A stretch of 64,000 nt of DNA from a virus. Each line of letters begins with the position of its first letter. Positions within the stretch are counted from its first letter, which is position 1. Shown here piece by piece: positions 6,196-14,243 of the stretch. A model generated the notes under the pieces. The model saw only the letters and a program-made list of their open reading frames with translations, did not search any database and was not told the DNA's origin. The position numbers and the translations under genes are program-made. The stretch lies in IMG/VR virus record IMGVR_UViG_3300032289_002472, positions 1 to 64,000 of that record. The stretch is one strand, 5' to 3'.

Positions 6196-6332
6196 AGTTT
6201 TTTGTTGTGGTTTAGATTGGATACTAAAAATGTATCCATTATATTATGGCTAAAATAGTCCTTGATTTTATGGGCCTTAATTTAATATTAGACACTCCAT
6301 TCAATATAGCGTAATTTATGGGTATACTAATT

Positions 6333-6827
6333 ATGAAAAGAAAATGGAGTCCAATATGGAAACTAGAAGAAAGTAAATTTATCGATCTAGTAAAAACATC
6401 TAAAAGAAAAAAAGACGTCTTATTGTATTTTGGGTTAAAAAACAAAGGAGGGAACAGTAAGACTCTACAAAAAAGAATTAACCAACTAAAATTAGAAACC
6501 TCACATTTTTTAAACTGTGGAAATTCTTCTTGGCTCAATAGACCCCCATTAACTAGGGAAAACGCAATTCAATATATTGAGCAAAAATTACAATGCAGAA
6601 AAAACATTAAAAAATATTTAATAAAATACGATATTATTCCTTATGAATGTTTTGTATGCAAAAACAATGGACTTTGGAACAATAAAAAACTTTCATTACA
6701 ATTAGAACACATAAATGGCATATCGGATGACAACAAAATAAAAAACCTTTGCTTTTTGTGTCCAAATTGCCATAGTCAAACATCAACATTTTCAGGAAAA
6801 AATCGCAAAAAATCCCCATTAGTGTAG
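6333..6827 (+). CDS. HNH endonuclease ending inside tRNA-Gln
   Basis: A protein of about 164 residues from the ATG at 6333 (an upstream ATG at 6318 adds five). The N-terminal part is basic and helical, with an FIDLVKTSKRKKDVLLYFGL helix-turn-helix-like stretch. The C-terminal part is a classic HNH with CFVCKNNG, LQLEHINGISDDN, then CPNCHSQT and FSGKN. It is a free-standing homing-type nuclease, and no target is visible. It is very AT-rich compared with its neighbours, which suggests transfer. Its TAG stop lies in the first 15 bases of the downstream tRNA-Gln. Confidence 0.85.
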   Translation: MKRKWSPIWKLEESKFIDLVKTSKRKKDVLLYFGLKNKGGNSKTLQKRINQLKLETSHFLNCGNSSWLNRPPLTRENAIQYIEQKLQCRKNIKKYLIKYDIIPYECFVCKNNGLWNNKKLSLQLEHINGISDDNKIKNLCFLCPNCHSQTSTFSGKNRKKSPLV

Positions 6828-6887
6828 CGGTAGCACAAACGGCTTTGAACCGTTTAGGCGTTGGTTCGAATCCACGATGGGGAGCCA
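6813..6887 (+). tRNA. tRNA-Gln (UUG)
   Basis: Acceptor TCCCCAT pairs with ATGGGGA. The anticodon stem AACGG/CCGTT encloses CTTTGAA, giving TTG. T-loop TTCGAAT, discriminator G and an encoded CCA are present. The first 15 bases overlap the end of the HNH gene. Confidence 0.9.
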
Positions 6888-6968
6888 CTTAACTAATGTC
6901 ACTACAGGCTATTCAGTGACGATAGTTAACCAATGCCAATAAATTTAACTATCTGGCAATAGTTAATC

Positions 6969-7040
6969 GGAACGGTAGCTCAACGGTAGAGCAGTGCCCT
7001 TTTAAGGCATTGGTTGTGAGTTCGATCCTCACCCGTTCCA
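6969..7040 (+). tRNA. tRNA-Lys (UUU)
   Basis: Acceptor GGAACGG/CCGTTCC. The anticodon stem GTGCC/GGCAT encloses CTTTTAA, giving TTT. The T-arm is GTGAG/CTCAC with TTCGATC. Discriminator A is present and CCA is not encoded. Confidence 0.9.
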
Positions 7041-7083
7041 ATCCTTGACACATTAGTGTCCTCCTTATAGCTTTGGCCCATCT

Positions 7084-7155
7084 TGCCAAGTAGCTCAGCG
7101 GTAGAGCAGTCGGCTGTTAACCGACCTGTCGTAGGTTCGATCCCTACCTTGGCAG
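7084..7155 (+). tRNA. tRNA-Asn (GUU)
   Basis: Acceptor TGCCAAG/CTTGGCA. The anticodon stem GTCGG/CCGAC encloses CTGTTAA, giving GTT. The T-arm is GTAGG/CCTAC with TTCGATC, and the discriminator is G. The ATG of the next gene follows within 10 bases. Confidence 0.9.
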
Positions 7156-7164
7156 CCTTAAATT

Positions 7165-7533
7165 ATGAACACCTATTGGGAATCTGAAGATAGGAAAATT
7201 AAAGTAACACTTGAAGAAGTTATCGAAGAATTAGATAAACAACTCATACCAACACTAGATATAGATATCAACAAACTTAAACCAATTATTATTAATAATG
7301 ATTACATTAAAGAGTCAAGGCATAGAGTGGCAAAAGCTGATTTAAGTTACCCAATACTTGTTATAATTAAAGATGGTAAATATAAGTCTATACTTGATGG
7401 AAATCACAGAGTTTTTAAAGCTTGGATCAATCGCATCAATACAGTAAAAGTGCGTGAAATTAATTTAGATTCCGACAAAATTCCTAAAGTATATAAGGAA
7501 TTATTTAACTACAACATCAAAACATTTTTATGA
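7165..7533 (+). CDS. ParB-like (Srx-fold) domain protein
   Basis: A 122-residue protein. The stretch YPILVIIKDGKYKSILDG followed by NHRVFKAW (about 72-98) is the usual ParB-N/Srx signature (substrate-facing DGNHRV). Such small phage proteins are annotated as ParB-like nuclease domain proteins, and their activity is untested. It lies right after tRNA-Asn and overlaps the next gene by four bases (ATGA), forming a three-gene plus-strand operon. Confidence 0.65.
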   Translation: MNTYWESEDRKIKVTLEEVIEELDKQLIPTLDIDINKLKPIIINNDYIKESRHRVAKADLSYPILVIIKDGKYKSILDGNHRVFKAWINRINTVKVREINLDSDKIPKVYKELFNYNIKTFL

Positions 7534-8117
7534 AAAACATTAAAACATTCATTGGCGACTGCGTACTTAAATACTCTAAGCATGGAGCAGATATTCACTT
7601 CAAGGCCCAGAAATATTTAAGGGAAGGGAAAATGGAGTATACTGGAGAAGCAGATAAAGATGGAATTAATATTGCCACAGGAGATGAATTAAGAACCTGG
7701 GTAGAGGTGTTTGTACACGAGACGTGTCACGTTGATCAACACCTTGAAAGACCGAAGTGGTTTGAAAGCACAGAAAAGGCCTTACAAAAAATATCTGATT
7801 GGTTGAGTGGCAAAGATGTTGAGGGAATTGGACGCGCCATTAGAAGCGTTCAAGCAATGGAGCATGATTGCGAAAGTAGAGCTATTGAAAAAATCAAAAA
7901 GAATAAGCTAGAGATAAATCTTAAAGAGTATATCCAGAAAGCTAACTCGTATTTAGTCAGCTACTCGATAACTAAAAAAAACAGGAAGTGGATTCCTGCG
8001 CCTTACAGCAACAAAGAGATTTACTCTAAGTTTCCAGTAAAACTCATGACATTAAAACAGCTACAAGATCCCGACTGGGTGTTTCTTGAGGAAATTAAAC
8101 TCTACGTTAAAAAATGA
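7530..8117 (+). CDS. Zincin-like (HExxH) protein
   Basis: A 195-residue protein with VHETCH at 62-67, matching the HExxH zinc-binding and catalytic motif. A later MEHDCESRA at about 111-119 could supply the third ligand. No signal peptide is seen, so it would act in the cytoplasm or virion. Substrate unknown. The gene overlaps both neighbours by four bases (ATGA). Confidence 0.6.
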   Translation: MKNIKTFIGDCVLKYSKHGADIHFKAQKYLREGKMEYTGEADKDGINIATGDELRTWVEVFVHETCHVDQHLERPKWFESTEKALQKISDWLSGKDVEGIGRAIRSVQAMEHDCESRAIEKIKKNKLEINLKEYIQKANSYLVSYSITKKNRKWIPAPYSNKEIYSKFPVKLMTLKQLQDPDWVFLEEIKLYVKK

Positions 8118-8410
8118 ATACAGAATTAATCAAAGAAATTGCAGGTATCATTATGACTGTCTGCTTTATGTTTTGCTACGTACCACAGATTGTTAAGATC
8201 TTTAAAAACAAATCATCCAAAGACGTATCACTGAGTTTAATCCTCATGTCCATTGGAGGATATATCTCAGGAATGGTTTATATGTTCCTGGGAACCTTTG
8301 GGCTGTGGTGGTTCCTCAACTATTGCGTAGGACTAGTTATGTGCTCAATCCTAGTATATGCGTGGCTTAAATTTAACCACACCGATCAAGACGATTGGTG
8401 GGACTACTAA
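8114..8410 (+). CDS. SemiSWEET / PQ-loop membrane transporter
   Basis: A 98-residue protein with three hydrophobic segments (about 7-24, 42-62 and 66-86). The first ends in YVPQIVKIFKNKSSKDVSL, the PQ-loop signature of the MtN3/SWEET family. Bacterial SemiSWEETs are of this size and move small sugars as homodimers. The presence in a phage suggests altered host solute traffic, but the substrate is unknown. The stop overlaps the stop of the convergent gene. Confidence 0.75.
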   Translation: MNTELIKEIAGIIMTVCFMFCYVPQIVKIFKNKSSKDVSLSLILMSIGGYISGMVYMFLGTFGLWWFLNYCVGLVMCSILVYAWLKFNHTDQDDWWDY

Positions 8411-9870
8411 AAATTTAAGTACTGAGAAGCACCCTGCTGCTGCTGTGGCTGTGTCTGTGGCGTGTTGATCTCAGCCGACTCTTCTACGTCGGTAAATAAG
8501 CGACGAGGAGTTGGGAAAGCCACCACTGATTGACTCATTTGAATTGGGTTGATGTATTCAACCTTATTAGTCTTACGATTCTTTACTGGGAAGTAAATAT
8601 TCCCATCATTGCCTTTTCTAGCAACCATTGAGAAACGTTGATCTACACCAATGTTCTTAGACTCAGAACTTCTAATAGGATCAATGACCATTACCTGACT
8701 AGGAGAAACATTTCTACTGGAAATTGGAATAGCATCAGAAGATGTAATGGCTCCCTCACCAGTCTGAACTACCCTCTTCTGATAGTCATAGATTTCAAGA
8801 GGATTAATTCCTGAAATGTGATTGCTCAAGCTATTGCCTACAATCAATCCTTCTAGCTGTGAAGTAAAATACCCAGGCCTCATTCCCTTGAGAGTCCTGT
8901 TGTACGTAGAACGATAAAGAAGATCTCGACTAAGACGGCCAGCATCTTTTTTTACTCTTTCGCTAAACAAATCTTCTGGTCCAACAAAGTTTTTATTGGC
9001 CATGCTGTCACGATCATCTTCTTCTTCTAAACCTTTTTGAATATTTAAAAGCTTTTGGCTGGCCCTTAAGATTAATCCAGGGCTGAGATTCTTTTCTGCA
9101 ACTCCAAGAGTTCTACTTCCAACCTCTGGATCAATCTCACTCTTCTTCAGCTCTCCTAAAAGATCGGTTACCTTGGTTTTTTCATCAGCATCAAGTTTGG
9201 CCTTACGCCCCATCAGCTTATCGTAAAACTTAGAGAATGATTTGTTGTCATCCTGGTCTTTATTGATGTCTAAAATTTCAGGGCCCCAATACTTCATGAT
9301 TTCATCATCTTGAACACCCATTCCTTTTAATACTGGATAAAGTTTAATGCGGCTTTTACCAATCATGACACGATACACACCAGTTTCTGGCTCCATAAAT
9401 ATACGCATACCTGCGCCAGTTCCTGCAACAGTGTTTACGTGACTTTCCAGTTCTCCGTTTTCTTTACGTCTAGCATAGATTCCAGGCTTTAATCTTTGCT
9501 GTCCTGCAACAAGGCTGTACTCACTGCCACCGTTGATAAAAGTTCCTCTGTGAGTCATCCAGGGCACCCTGGAGAGCACTCCCTCAAACTCATCTAATGG
9601 CTCCCCCGTTTTTTTATCTAACAGAGATATCTTACCCATCAAAGGTGCAGACAGCTTTCCTCCGGTGAGGATGGCTTTCTTCTCGTCAGCCAAGGTATAT
9701 GGCTTTTTAAGGTCGTATCTTAAATTAGACGCCTCGATACGAACCTTATCGTTTTCTATGGGAAACTTGTTTTGATAGGATTCTAAAACCCTATCCATTA
9801 TTTCCTGTCTTAGCTCGCTTGGATTGTCGAACCCACGGAGTTTAATTCCCTTGGGAACAATGGCGTCCAT
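8407..9870 (-). CDS. RNA polymerase beta-subunit-like protein (N-terminal part)
   Basis: A 487-residue protein. Residues 68-135 resemble the bacterial RpoB N-terminal region, with LTGGKLSAPLMGKISLLD, then RVPWMTHRGTFINGGSEY (101-118) and a Gln/Arg-Pro-Gly-Ile-Tyr stretch that recalls MTdrGTFIiNG...RSPGvy. The C-terminus is Gln/Pro-rich. Jumbo phages often encode split multisubunit polymerases. Its place beside portal-region genes suggests a virion-packaged or early-gene polymerase part. No catalytic beta' motif (NADFDGD) is in this window. Confidence 0.6.
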   Translation of the reverse strand: MDAIVPKGIKLRGFDNPSELRQEIMDRVLESYQNKFPIENDKVRIEASNLRYDLKKPYTLADEKKAILTGGKLSAPLMGKISLLDKKTGEPLDEFEGVLSRVPWMTHRGTFINGGSEYSLVAGQQRLKPGIYARRKENGELESHVNTVAGTGAGMRIFMEPETGVYRVMIGKSRIKLYPVLKGMGVQDDEIMKYWGPEILDINKDQDDNKSFSKFYDKLMGRKAKLDADEKTKVTDLLGELKKSEIDPEVGSRTLGVAEKNLSPGLILRASQKLLNIQKGLEEEDDRDSMANKNFVGPEDLFSERVKKDAGRLSRDLLYRSTYNRTLKGMRPGYFTSQLEGLIVGNSLSNHISGINPLEIYDYQKRVVQTGEGAITSSDAIPISSRNVSPSQVMVIDPIRSSESKNIGVDQRFSMVARKGNDGNIYFPVKNRKTNKVEYINPIQMSQSVVAFPTPRRLFTDVEESAEINTPQTQPQQQQGASQYLNF

Positions 9871-10922
9871 TATTTTTTGATATTCATTCCAAGAGCAAAG
9901 CTCTTGAGGATTTTATCCTTATGTTGTTCCAAGATTTTGAGAGCTTCTGGATCTAAAGCATCAATTGTAGAATTGCCCCCCTCAGTTAAAATAACATAAG
10001 TATTATCATCAATCTTTTGAAGATCTAACTCATCATCTACAACCTTTTCTTTTCTTTTAACAATTCCGTCATCCTCGGTTTTAGGTACTGATGGCATTTT
10101 GGAAACTTCTTCAACAATCTTTTGCATTGCTGCATCTTCCAGGAATGCCCCTTTCTCCAGAAGAAGCTCAGGATTGTTTTCATCAGCGTTATTCTTTACA
10201 GCTACTGGCTTTGTCACAACTTTGATATTTTCTGGAGTGCGCTTCATGCTTTCTGCCTCTTCCTTCTCAATCGCACGTTGAATATCTTTTTTGCGGTTGT
10301 AATAAAGATAGTGTCCACCCACCAATCCCGCAACTAAAGGTAGCCCAAAAAGAAAGGATGTAGCCACAGTCCCCTTATTGGCCTCAGGGGCTTGAGCTTC
10401 CTTTAACTTGATAACACTAAGTGCTGCAGTCTTTCTATTTTCTTCTACAGGCACAGACTTTACAGCCTCAACAACAGACAGAACTAAACCATCTAATGTT
10501 GGGAACTCTGTAGCTGACTTTTGAGGTGCCAGCTCTTGAGCAAGATAGTTACTATATTGCTTCTTAGTAGATTCAAGCTCTCTGTCCAATACTTCTTGTC
10601 TTTTCTTTCTTAAAATCTTATCTACAACATAATACCCTAAACCAAAGCCGCCAGCGATAGAGCCAGCAATTGCTGGTGTGTCTAACGCAATCCCCCAATT
10701 GGCTTTTTTAGATTCAGCTTGTTTAGGAACTGGAACCTCAATTACAAGCTCAGATGGTTTTTCTTTTACCTGTTCTTGTTTTTGCTTTTCCTTGTATAGA
10801 GAAATTAAGTGAGCAAGCCCCGCAACACCCGCCCCAGTAAACATGGTGGGAACGCCATACTGCTTAAATCTATCCAGTAAATATGATTTTAAATCCTCGG
10901 AACTTGCTTCTTTCTTAACCAT
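9870..10922 (-). CDS. Membrane protein with two glycine-rich TM segments
   Basis: A 350-residue protein. Hydrophobic Gly/Ala-rich segments at about 24-42, 80-100 and 188-208 are separated by long charged, coiled-coil-like regions. The C-terminal third is acidic and soluble. It is coupled by TAATG to the polymerase-like gene downstream. It could be a virion inner-membrane or injection protein by position, but no family is recognised. Confidence 0.6.
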   Translation of the reverse strand: MVKKEASSEDLKSYLLDRFKQYGVPTMFTGAGVAGLAHLISLYKEKQKQEQVKEKPSELVIEVPVPKQAESKKANWGIALDTPAIAGSIAGGFGLGYYVVDKILRKKRQEVLDRELESTKKQYSNYLAQELAPQKSATEFPTLDGLVLSVVEAVKSVPVEENRKTAALSVIKLKEAQAPEANKGTVATSFLFGLPLVAGLVGGHYLYYNRKKDIQRAIEKEEAESMKRTPENIKVVTKPVAVKNNADENNPELLLEKGAFLEDAAMQKIVEEVSKMPSVPKTEDDGIVKRKEKVVDDELDLQKIDDNTYVILTEGGNSTIDALDPEALKILEQHKDKILKSFALGMNIKK

Positions 10923-10967
10923 AGTATTTAAATTATATTGAAATGTTTCTGAATAGTCCAGTGTGGA

Positions 10968-11453
10968 CTATTTGTTTTTAGCCGCCTTGGACACTACCTT
11001 AAATCCGGTACCCTTAGAAACTAAATACTCTTCTGGCTTTGATGTTTTGATTGTAACGATTGCTCTGTATCCAGAACTGGCATTAGGATCAATCAAGATA
11101 ATTGGGTCTTTGATGGGTTCAGCCAAGATTAAACCATTCTCTGGATTAAATACCTGATCTAATATTTTTTCGTATTGTTCTTTGTTCTTCTTGTCTGTGA
11201 GATCAAAAACAAATACCTGGTTGTTTGTAAATTTAAGTTTTTTCTCTACAGGATCTTTTTTCTTAATAAACTCCTGTTGAGCGCTTCCACCCCCAAAGGC
11301 TGCTCCATTAAATTCTGGCTGAGGTAGGGAAAACTCTTCTTTAAAGGATTCAGGCCTATTCCCAACAATTACGTTAAGTGCGTCCTGAATGTCTTTTGGT
11401 AGTTCTTTAAATTCTTTTTCTGCGTCTTGTTCGTGTGTGGTTGTGTCGTTCAT
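10968..11453 (-). CDS. Virion-block protein, unknown function
   Basis: A 161-residue protein with an acidic N-terminus, a Gly-rich linker (FGGGS at about 52-56) and a lysine-rich C-terminus (KVVSKAAKNK). It overlaps the upstream gene by four bases. No family is recognised. Confidence 0.6.
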   Translation of the reverse strand: MNDTTTHEQDAEKEFKELPKDIQDALNVIVGNRPESFKEEFSLPQPEFNGAAFGGGSAQQEFIKKKDPVEKKLKFTNNQVFVFDLTDKKNKEQYEKILDQVFNPENGLILAEPIKDPIILIDPNASSGYRAIVTIKTSKPEEYLVSKGTGFKVVSKAAKNK

Positions 11454-11854
11454 ACAGATCCGATTTCAGATGTATCCTCAAGTCTATTCACTTGATTATT
11501 CTTAAGATCTTTAATCATTCTCTTGTAAGCTTCAAGCTTTGCTTTTGACTGCCTCATTTCAGGGTCGTCATTGTTCTCAAGGGTTTGCTCAAATTGATGT
11601 CTGGCTTCGGCAGAGCCTATTCCAAGTAATCCTCCCGCTGCAAAAAGACCAATTGGAATACCCATTGTCAGCGTTTTTGCCGCCCCCACTAAAGGATTGG
11701 CAATCTTAGCTAACACATCTTCAGCCTGTTTAGGTCTCAATCCGTATTCGCTCATGGCACGACAAAGACCCAGCTTAATGGATCTAGCCATTTGCTCAGA
11801 CTCGTTTTCTTTATTAATTTCTTCGATTAAAGTACTCATAAAATTAGTATACAT
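11450..11854 (-). CDS. Small membrane protein of the virion block
   Basis: A protein of about 134 residues from MYTNF (11854); MSTLIEEI at 11839 is an equally good start. One Gly/Ala-rich hydrophobic stretch lies in the middle (VGAAKTLTMGIPIGLFAAGG). A charged helix follows. The pattern of cell-membrane helix plus charged flanks is shared with its neighbours at 9870-10922 and 11844-13370. Confidence 0.55.
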   Translation of the reverse strand: MYTNFMSTLIEEINKENESEQMARSIKLGLCRAMSEYGLRPKQAEDVLAKIANPLVGAAKTLTMGIPIGLFAAGGLLGIGSAEARHQFEQTLENNDDPEMRQSKAKLEAYKRMIKDLKNNQVNRLEDTSEIGSV

Positions 11855-13370
11855 AATATCCGCCAGGTTGCCAAGACGGTCCACTCTTTCTTCCCATGCT
11901 TCCTAAACCTCCTCCAATGGCCATAGAAGCTACTGTGCCAAGAGGTCCAAATCCAACAAGCTTTGATGTTGCATAACCGATTAACATCCCAAGACCCATA
12001 CCCCTCAACTGATTGACATTTATAGAGCTCCCTGGAGCCTTCCTCAAAGCTGCTCTAGCTTGAGCAATAAGAACGTTTCTGTCTCCTTGAGTAAGTGTAG
12101 GGTCAGCCCCTAAAATGCTTTGAAGTGCGATAAGATCTACGGTTTGATTTCCAGAAGAAAACGCAAGCTTATCTGAAGATTCTTTAAGCATGTCTTGTTC
12201 ACTCAATGATTTATTTTTATCTTTAATTAATTTATGTGAATTAATTAATTGTGTTTCTTTTGTTTTTTCTAGATTTAATTGATTAAGCCTTTGAGCGTTT
12301 TGTTCTCTTTCTCTGGCTGCTCTCTGAACAGCTTCACGAGCTGCAACGATTTTAGGTGTTTCGGGAATTTGAAATGTGTTTGGCGTTGGTGGTGCGTGAG
12401 GAGTGCCCAATCTTGATGGAGTAGTTTTTAACTCAGCTCTACTAAAAGTGTTGGGCGTGGTTTTAAGTTCGGCTCTAAATCCCTCAAAAGCGTTCTTTTT
12501 CTTATGCGGCTGCAATGCATCGTAATAAGATGGGGCAGTATAAAATTTTGGATCAAAAATAAACTGTTTGCCTTGCTCCATATTATTTAAATGCCTGAGT
12601 CTTTCAGATTCTGCCATGTACTTTGGATCACCCATGTATTGAAATGCGGCAGATCCCAGTCCACCAATTCCAGCTCCCATCAATGCTTTTTGTAATATAG
12701 AAAACTGATTGTTTTCCTTGCCATATCTCCAATCGTCGTAAAGTCCTTTGAGTCCCCCTAAACCAAGTCCAATTCCTGCAGAAGCTAGTGCACCCCCAAA
12801 ACCTCCCGTAAGTGGATAGGTTAGTTTATTTACCATATCACCGACAGATGCCGACTGACTGGCTTTTTTGACATTATATTTCTCTGTAATATTTTTTACA
12901 AAATTTTGTACAGTAGTGTTTGGATGCTTTCGTGGAATGATAGACCATTTTTTGGGATTTTCTGAATCCCTTTCAAGCTGGAATGTCATGTTGGTTTTGC
13001 CTGTCTGAAATGTTCCAAGAATGTTGTCATTCTTTGACTTGTGAATTTGAGCTCTACCAACATACGAGTTTCCACCCACACCAAAATCATCTACTTCAGT
13101 ATCTGGAAGCCTTTTAGCAACAATAGGTTTATCTTTCTGGTCAGATTGCTCTAACTGAAAATTTAATGTTCTATTGTTAATCAAAAAAGACAGTACCCTG
13201 TTTCCATCTCCACCCTCAGTAAGAGAAAAGTCCCACATCTTAGAATTCTTAATCTCAGGAAAACCTGAGTAAGTTTCTCTAGAGCGGGTTTGAGAAGACA
13301 GGGCAAAAGACCCTAACTCAACAGGCTTGAGAAGGGTCTCTAAATCTTCTTTGTTCAGTGATTGATTCAT
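11844..13370 (-). CDS. Virion-block membrane-associated protein
   Basis: A 508-residue protein. The N-terminal 170 residues are beta-rich. Gly/Ala-rich hydrophobic segments lie at about 188-210, 228-245 and 455-490. Between them is a proline-rich linker with a duplicated FRAELKTTPNTF-like unit and an Arg/Glu/Gln coiled coil. The overall design suggests an internal or ejection protein that contacts membranes. This is inferred from composition and position only. Confidence 0.55.
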   Translation of the reverse strand: MNQSLNKEDLETLLKPVELGSFALSSQTRSRETYSGFPEIKNSKMWDFSLTEGGDGNRVLSFLINNRTLNFQLEQSDQKDKPIVAKRLPDTEVDDFGVGGNSYVGRAQIHKSKNDNILGTFQTGKTNMTFQLERDSENPKKWSIIPRKHPNTTVQNFVKNITEKYNVKKASQSASVGDMVNKLTYPLTGGFGGALASAGIGLGLGGLKGLYDDWRYGKENNQFSILQKALMGAGIGGLGSAAFQYMGDPKYMAESERLRHLNNMEQGKQFIFDPKFYTAPSYYDALQPHKKKNAFEGFRAELKTTPNTFSRAELKTTPSRLGTPHAPPTPNTFQIPETPKIVAAREAVQRAAREREQNAQRLNQLNLEKTKETQLINSHKLIKDKNKSLSEQDMLKESSDKLAFSSGNQTVDLIALQSILGADPTLTQGDRNVLIAQARAALRKAPGSSINVNQLRGMGLGMLIGYATSKLVGFGPLGTVASMAIGGGLGSMGRKSGPSWQPGGYYVY

Positions 13371-14159
13371 CTATGATGATTGAAACCACTGTGAATTACG
13401 TTTTCTGAGCTCCTTCATAAGGTCTTGCCCAACTGCCGTATTGTCCATCAAGAGTTTTCCACCGCCAGCAGCTGCCAAGCCACCCAAACCAGCTCCCCAC
13501 CATGGCATATCTTTGCCGCCCACCGCTTTGGTTGCTAATGCACCAGTCAATCCTATTGTGAGCAATGGGGCAATGGTGTGCATATTATCTTTAAGATAAC
13601 CCAAAGCCTTTCCACCAAAATCTTTAAGCGTGGTGCCAAGATTTCCAAAAGCAGAGCCTACATCATTCATGAATCCTTTTCTAGCCCCTTGCTGTACTTT
13701 GTTGCCTGCATACTCAAGCCCACTGTCCACAAGCCCCTTGACGGTTTTTCCAGCCTCAGAAACATTTCCAACAATATTTCCTGGAAGACGGTTGTAAACG
13801 CCTTTAATAGTATCCCATACTCCTGCCTCTTTCTGTCCAATCTCCTCAAGAGAAATCAACAATTTAAGTTCTTCAATTTTGTCATTGGCCAACTTTAATT
13901 CTTCTGACCAAACCGTTTCTGCGGCTACTTTATCAGAAGCATTTTCAATAGACCATTCCGCGCCTCGTTCGCAAATATGTTGAATTAAACCAAGGGCCAT
14001 AGCTGGTGATAAGTTGGCCTCTTTCTCTAAGAAATCTACAAAACCATTACACAAATCAATTTGTGCCTGCTTCTCTGTAAGGTCAAAGTCTTTTTGAGCT
14101 AACTGAGCTACTTTGTGGAAAACTTTAGACGAAAAATCTGGTGTAATCTTAAAATTCAT
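13371..14159 (-). CDS. Virion-block protein with Gly-rich hydrophobic C-terminal region
   Basis: A 262-residue protein. A helical N-terminal half ends in a coiled coil (ELKLANDKIEELKLLISLEE). A membrane-compatible Gly/Ala segment sits at about 195-240 (IGLTGALATKAVGG, AGLGGLAAAGGGKLL). It is immediately upstream of 11844-13370 and shares its Gly-rich hydrophobic style. Function unknown. Confidence 0.55.
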   Translation of the reverse strand: MNFKITPDFSSKVFHKVAQLAQKDFDLTEKQAQIDLCNGFVDFLEKEANLSPAMALGLIQHICERGAEWSIENASDKVAAETVWSEELKLANDKIEELKLLISLEEIGQKEAGVWDTIKGVYNRLPGNIVGNVSEAGKTVKGLVDSGLEYAGNKVQQGARKGFMNDVGSAFGNLGTTLKDFGGKALGYLKDNMHTIAPLLTIGLTGALATKAVGGKDMPWWGAGLGGLAAAGGGKLLMDNTAVGQDLMKELRKRNSQWFQSS

Positions 14160-14167
14160 ATCCTATA

Positions 14168-14241
14168 TAATGCACCAAGAATTGGTGCGTTTCTACCAAA
14201 AAATTTGGTTATTTGATGATCACGAAATTTGTTTCGTGATC
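14168..14241 (-). promoter_or_regulatory. Three consecutive hairpins downstream of the portal gene
   Basis: GATCACGAAA/TTTCGTGATC (about 14218-14241), ACCAAA/TTTGGT and GCACCAA/TTGGTGC (14171-14187) stand in series between the portal stop and the next start. No T-run follows. They may be an attenuator, processing site or mRNA stabiliser. Confidence 0.45.
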
Positions 14242-14243
14242 AG

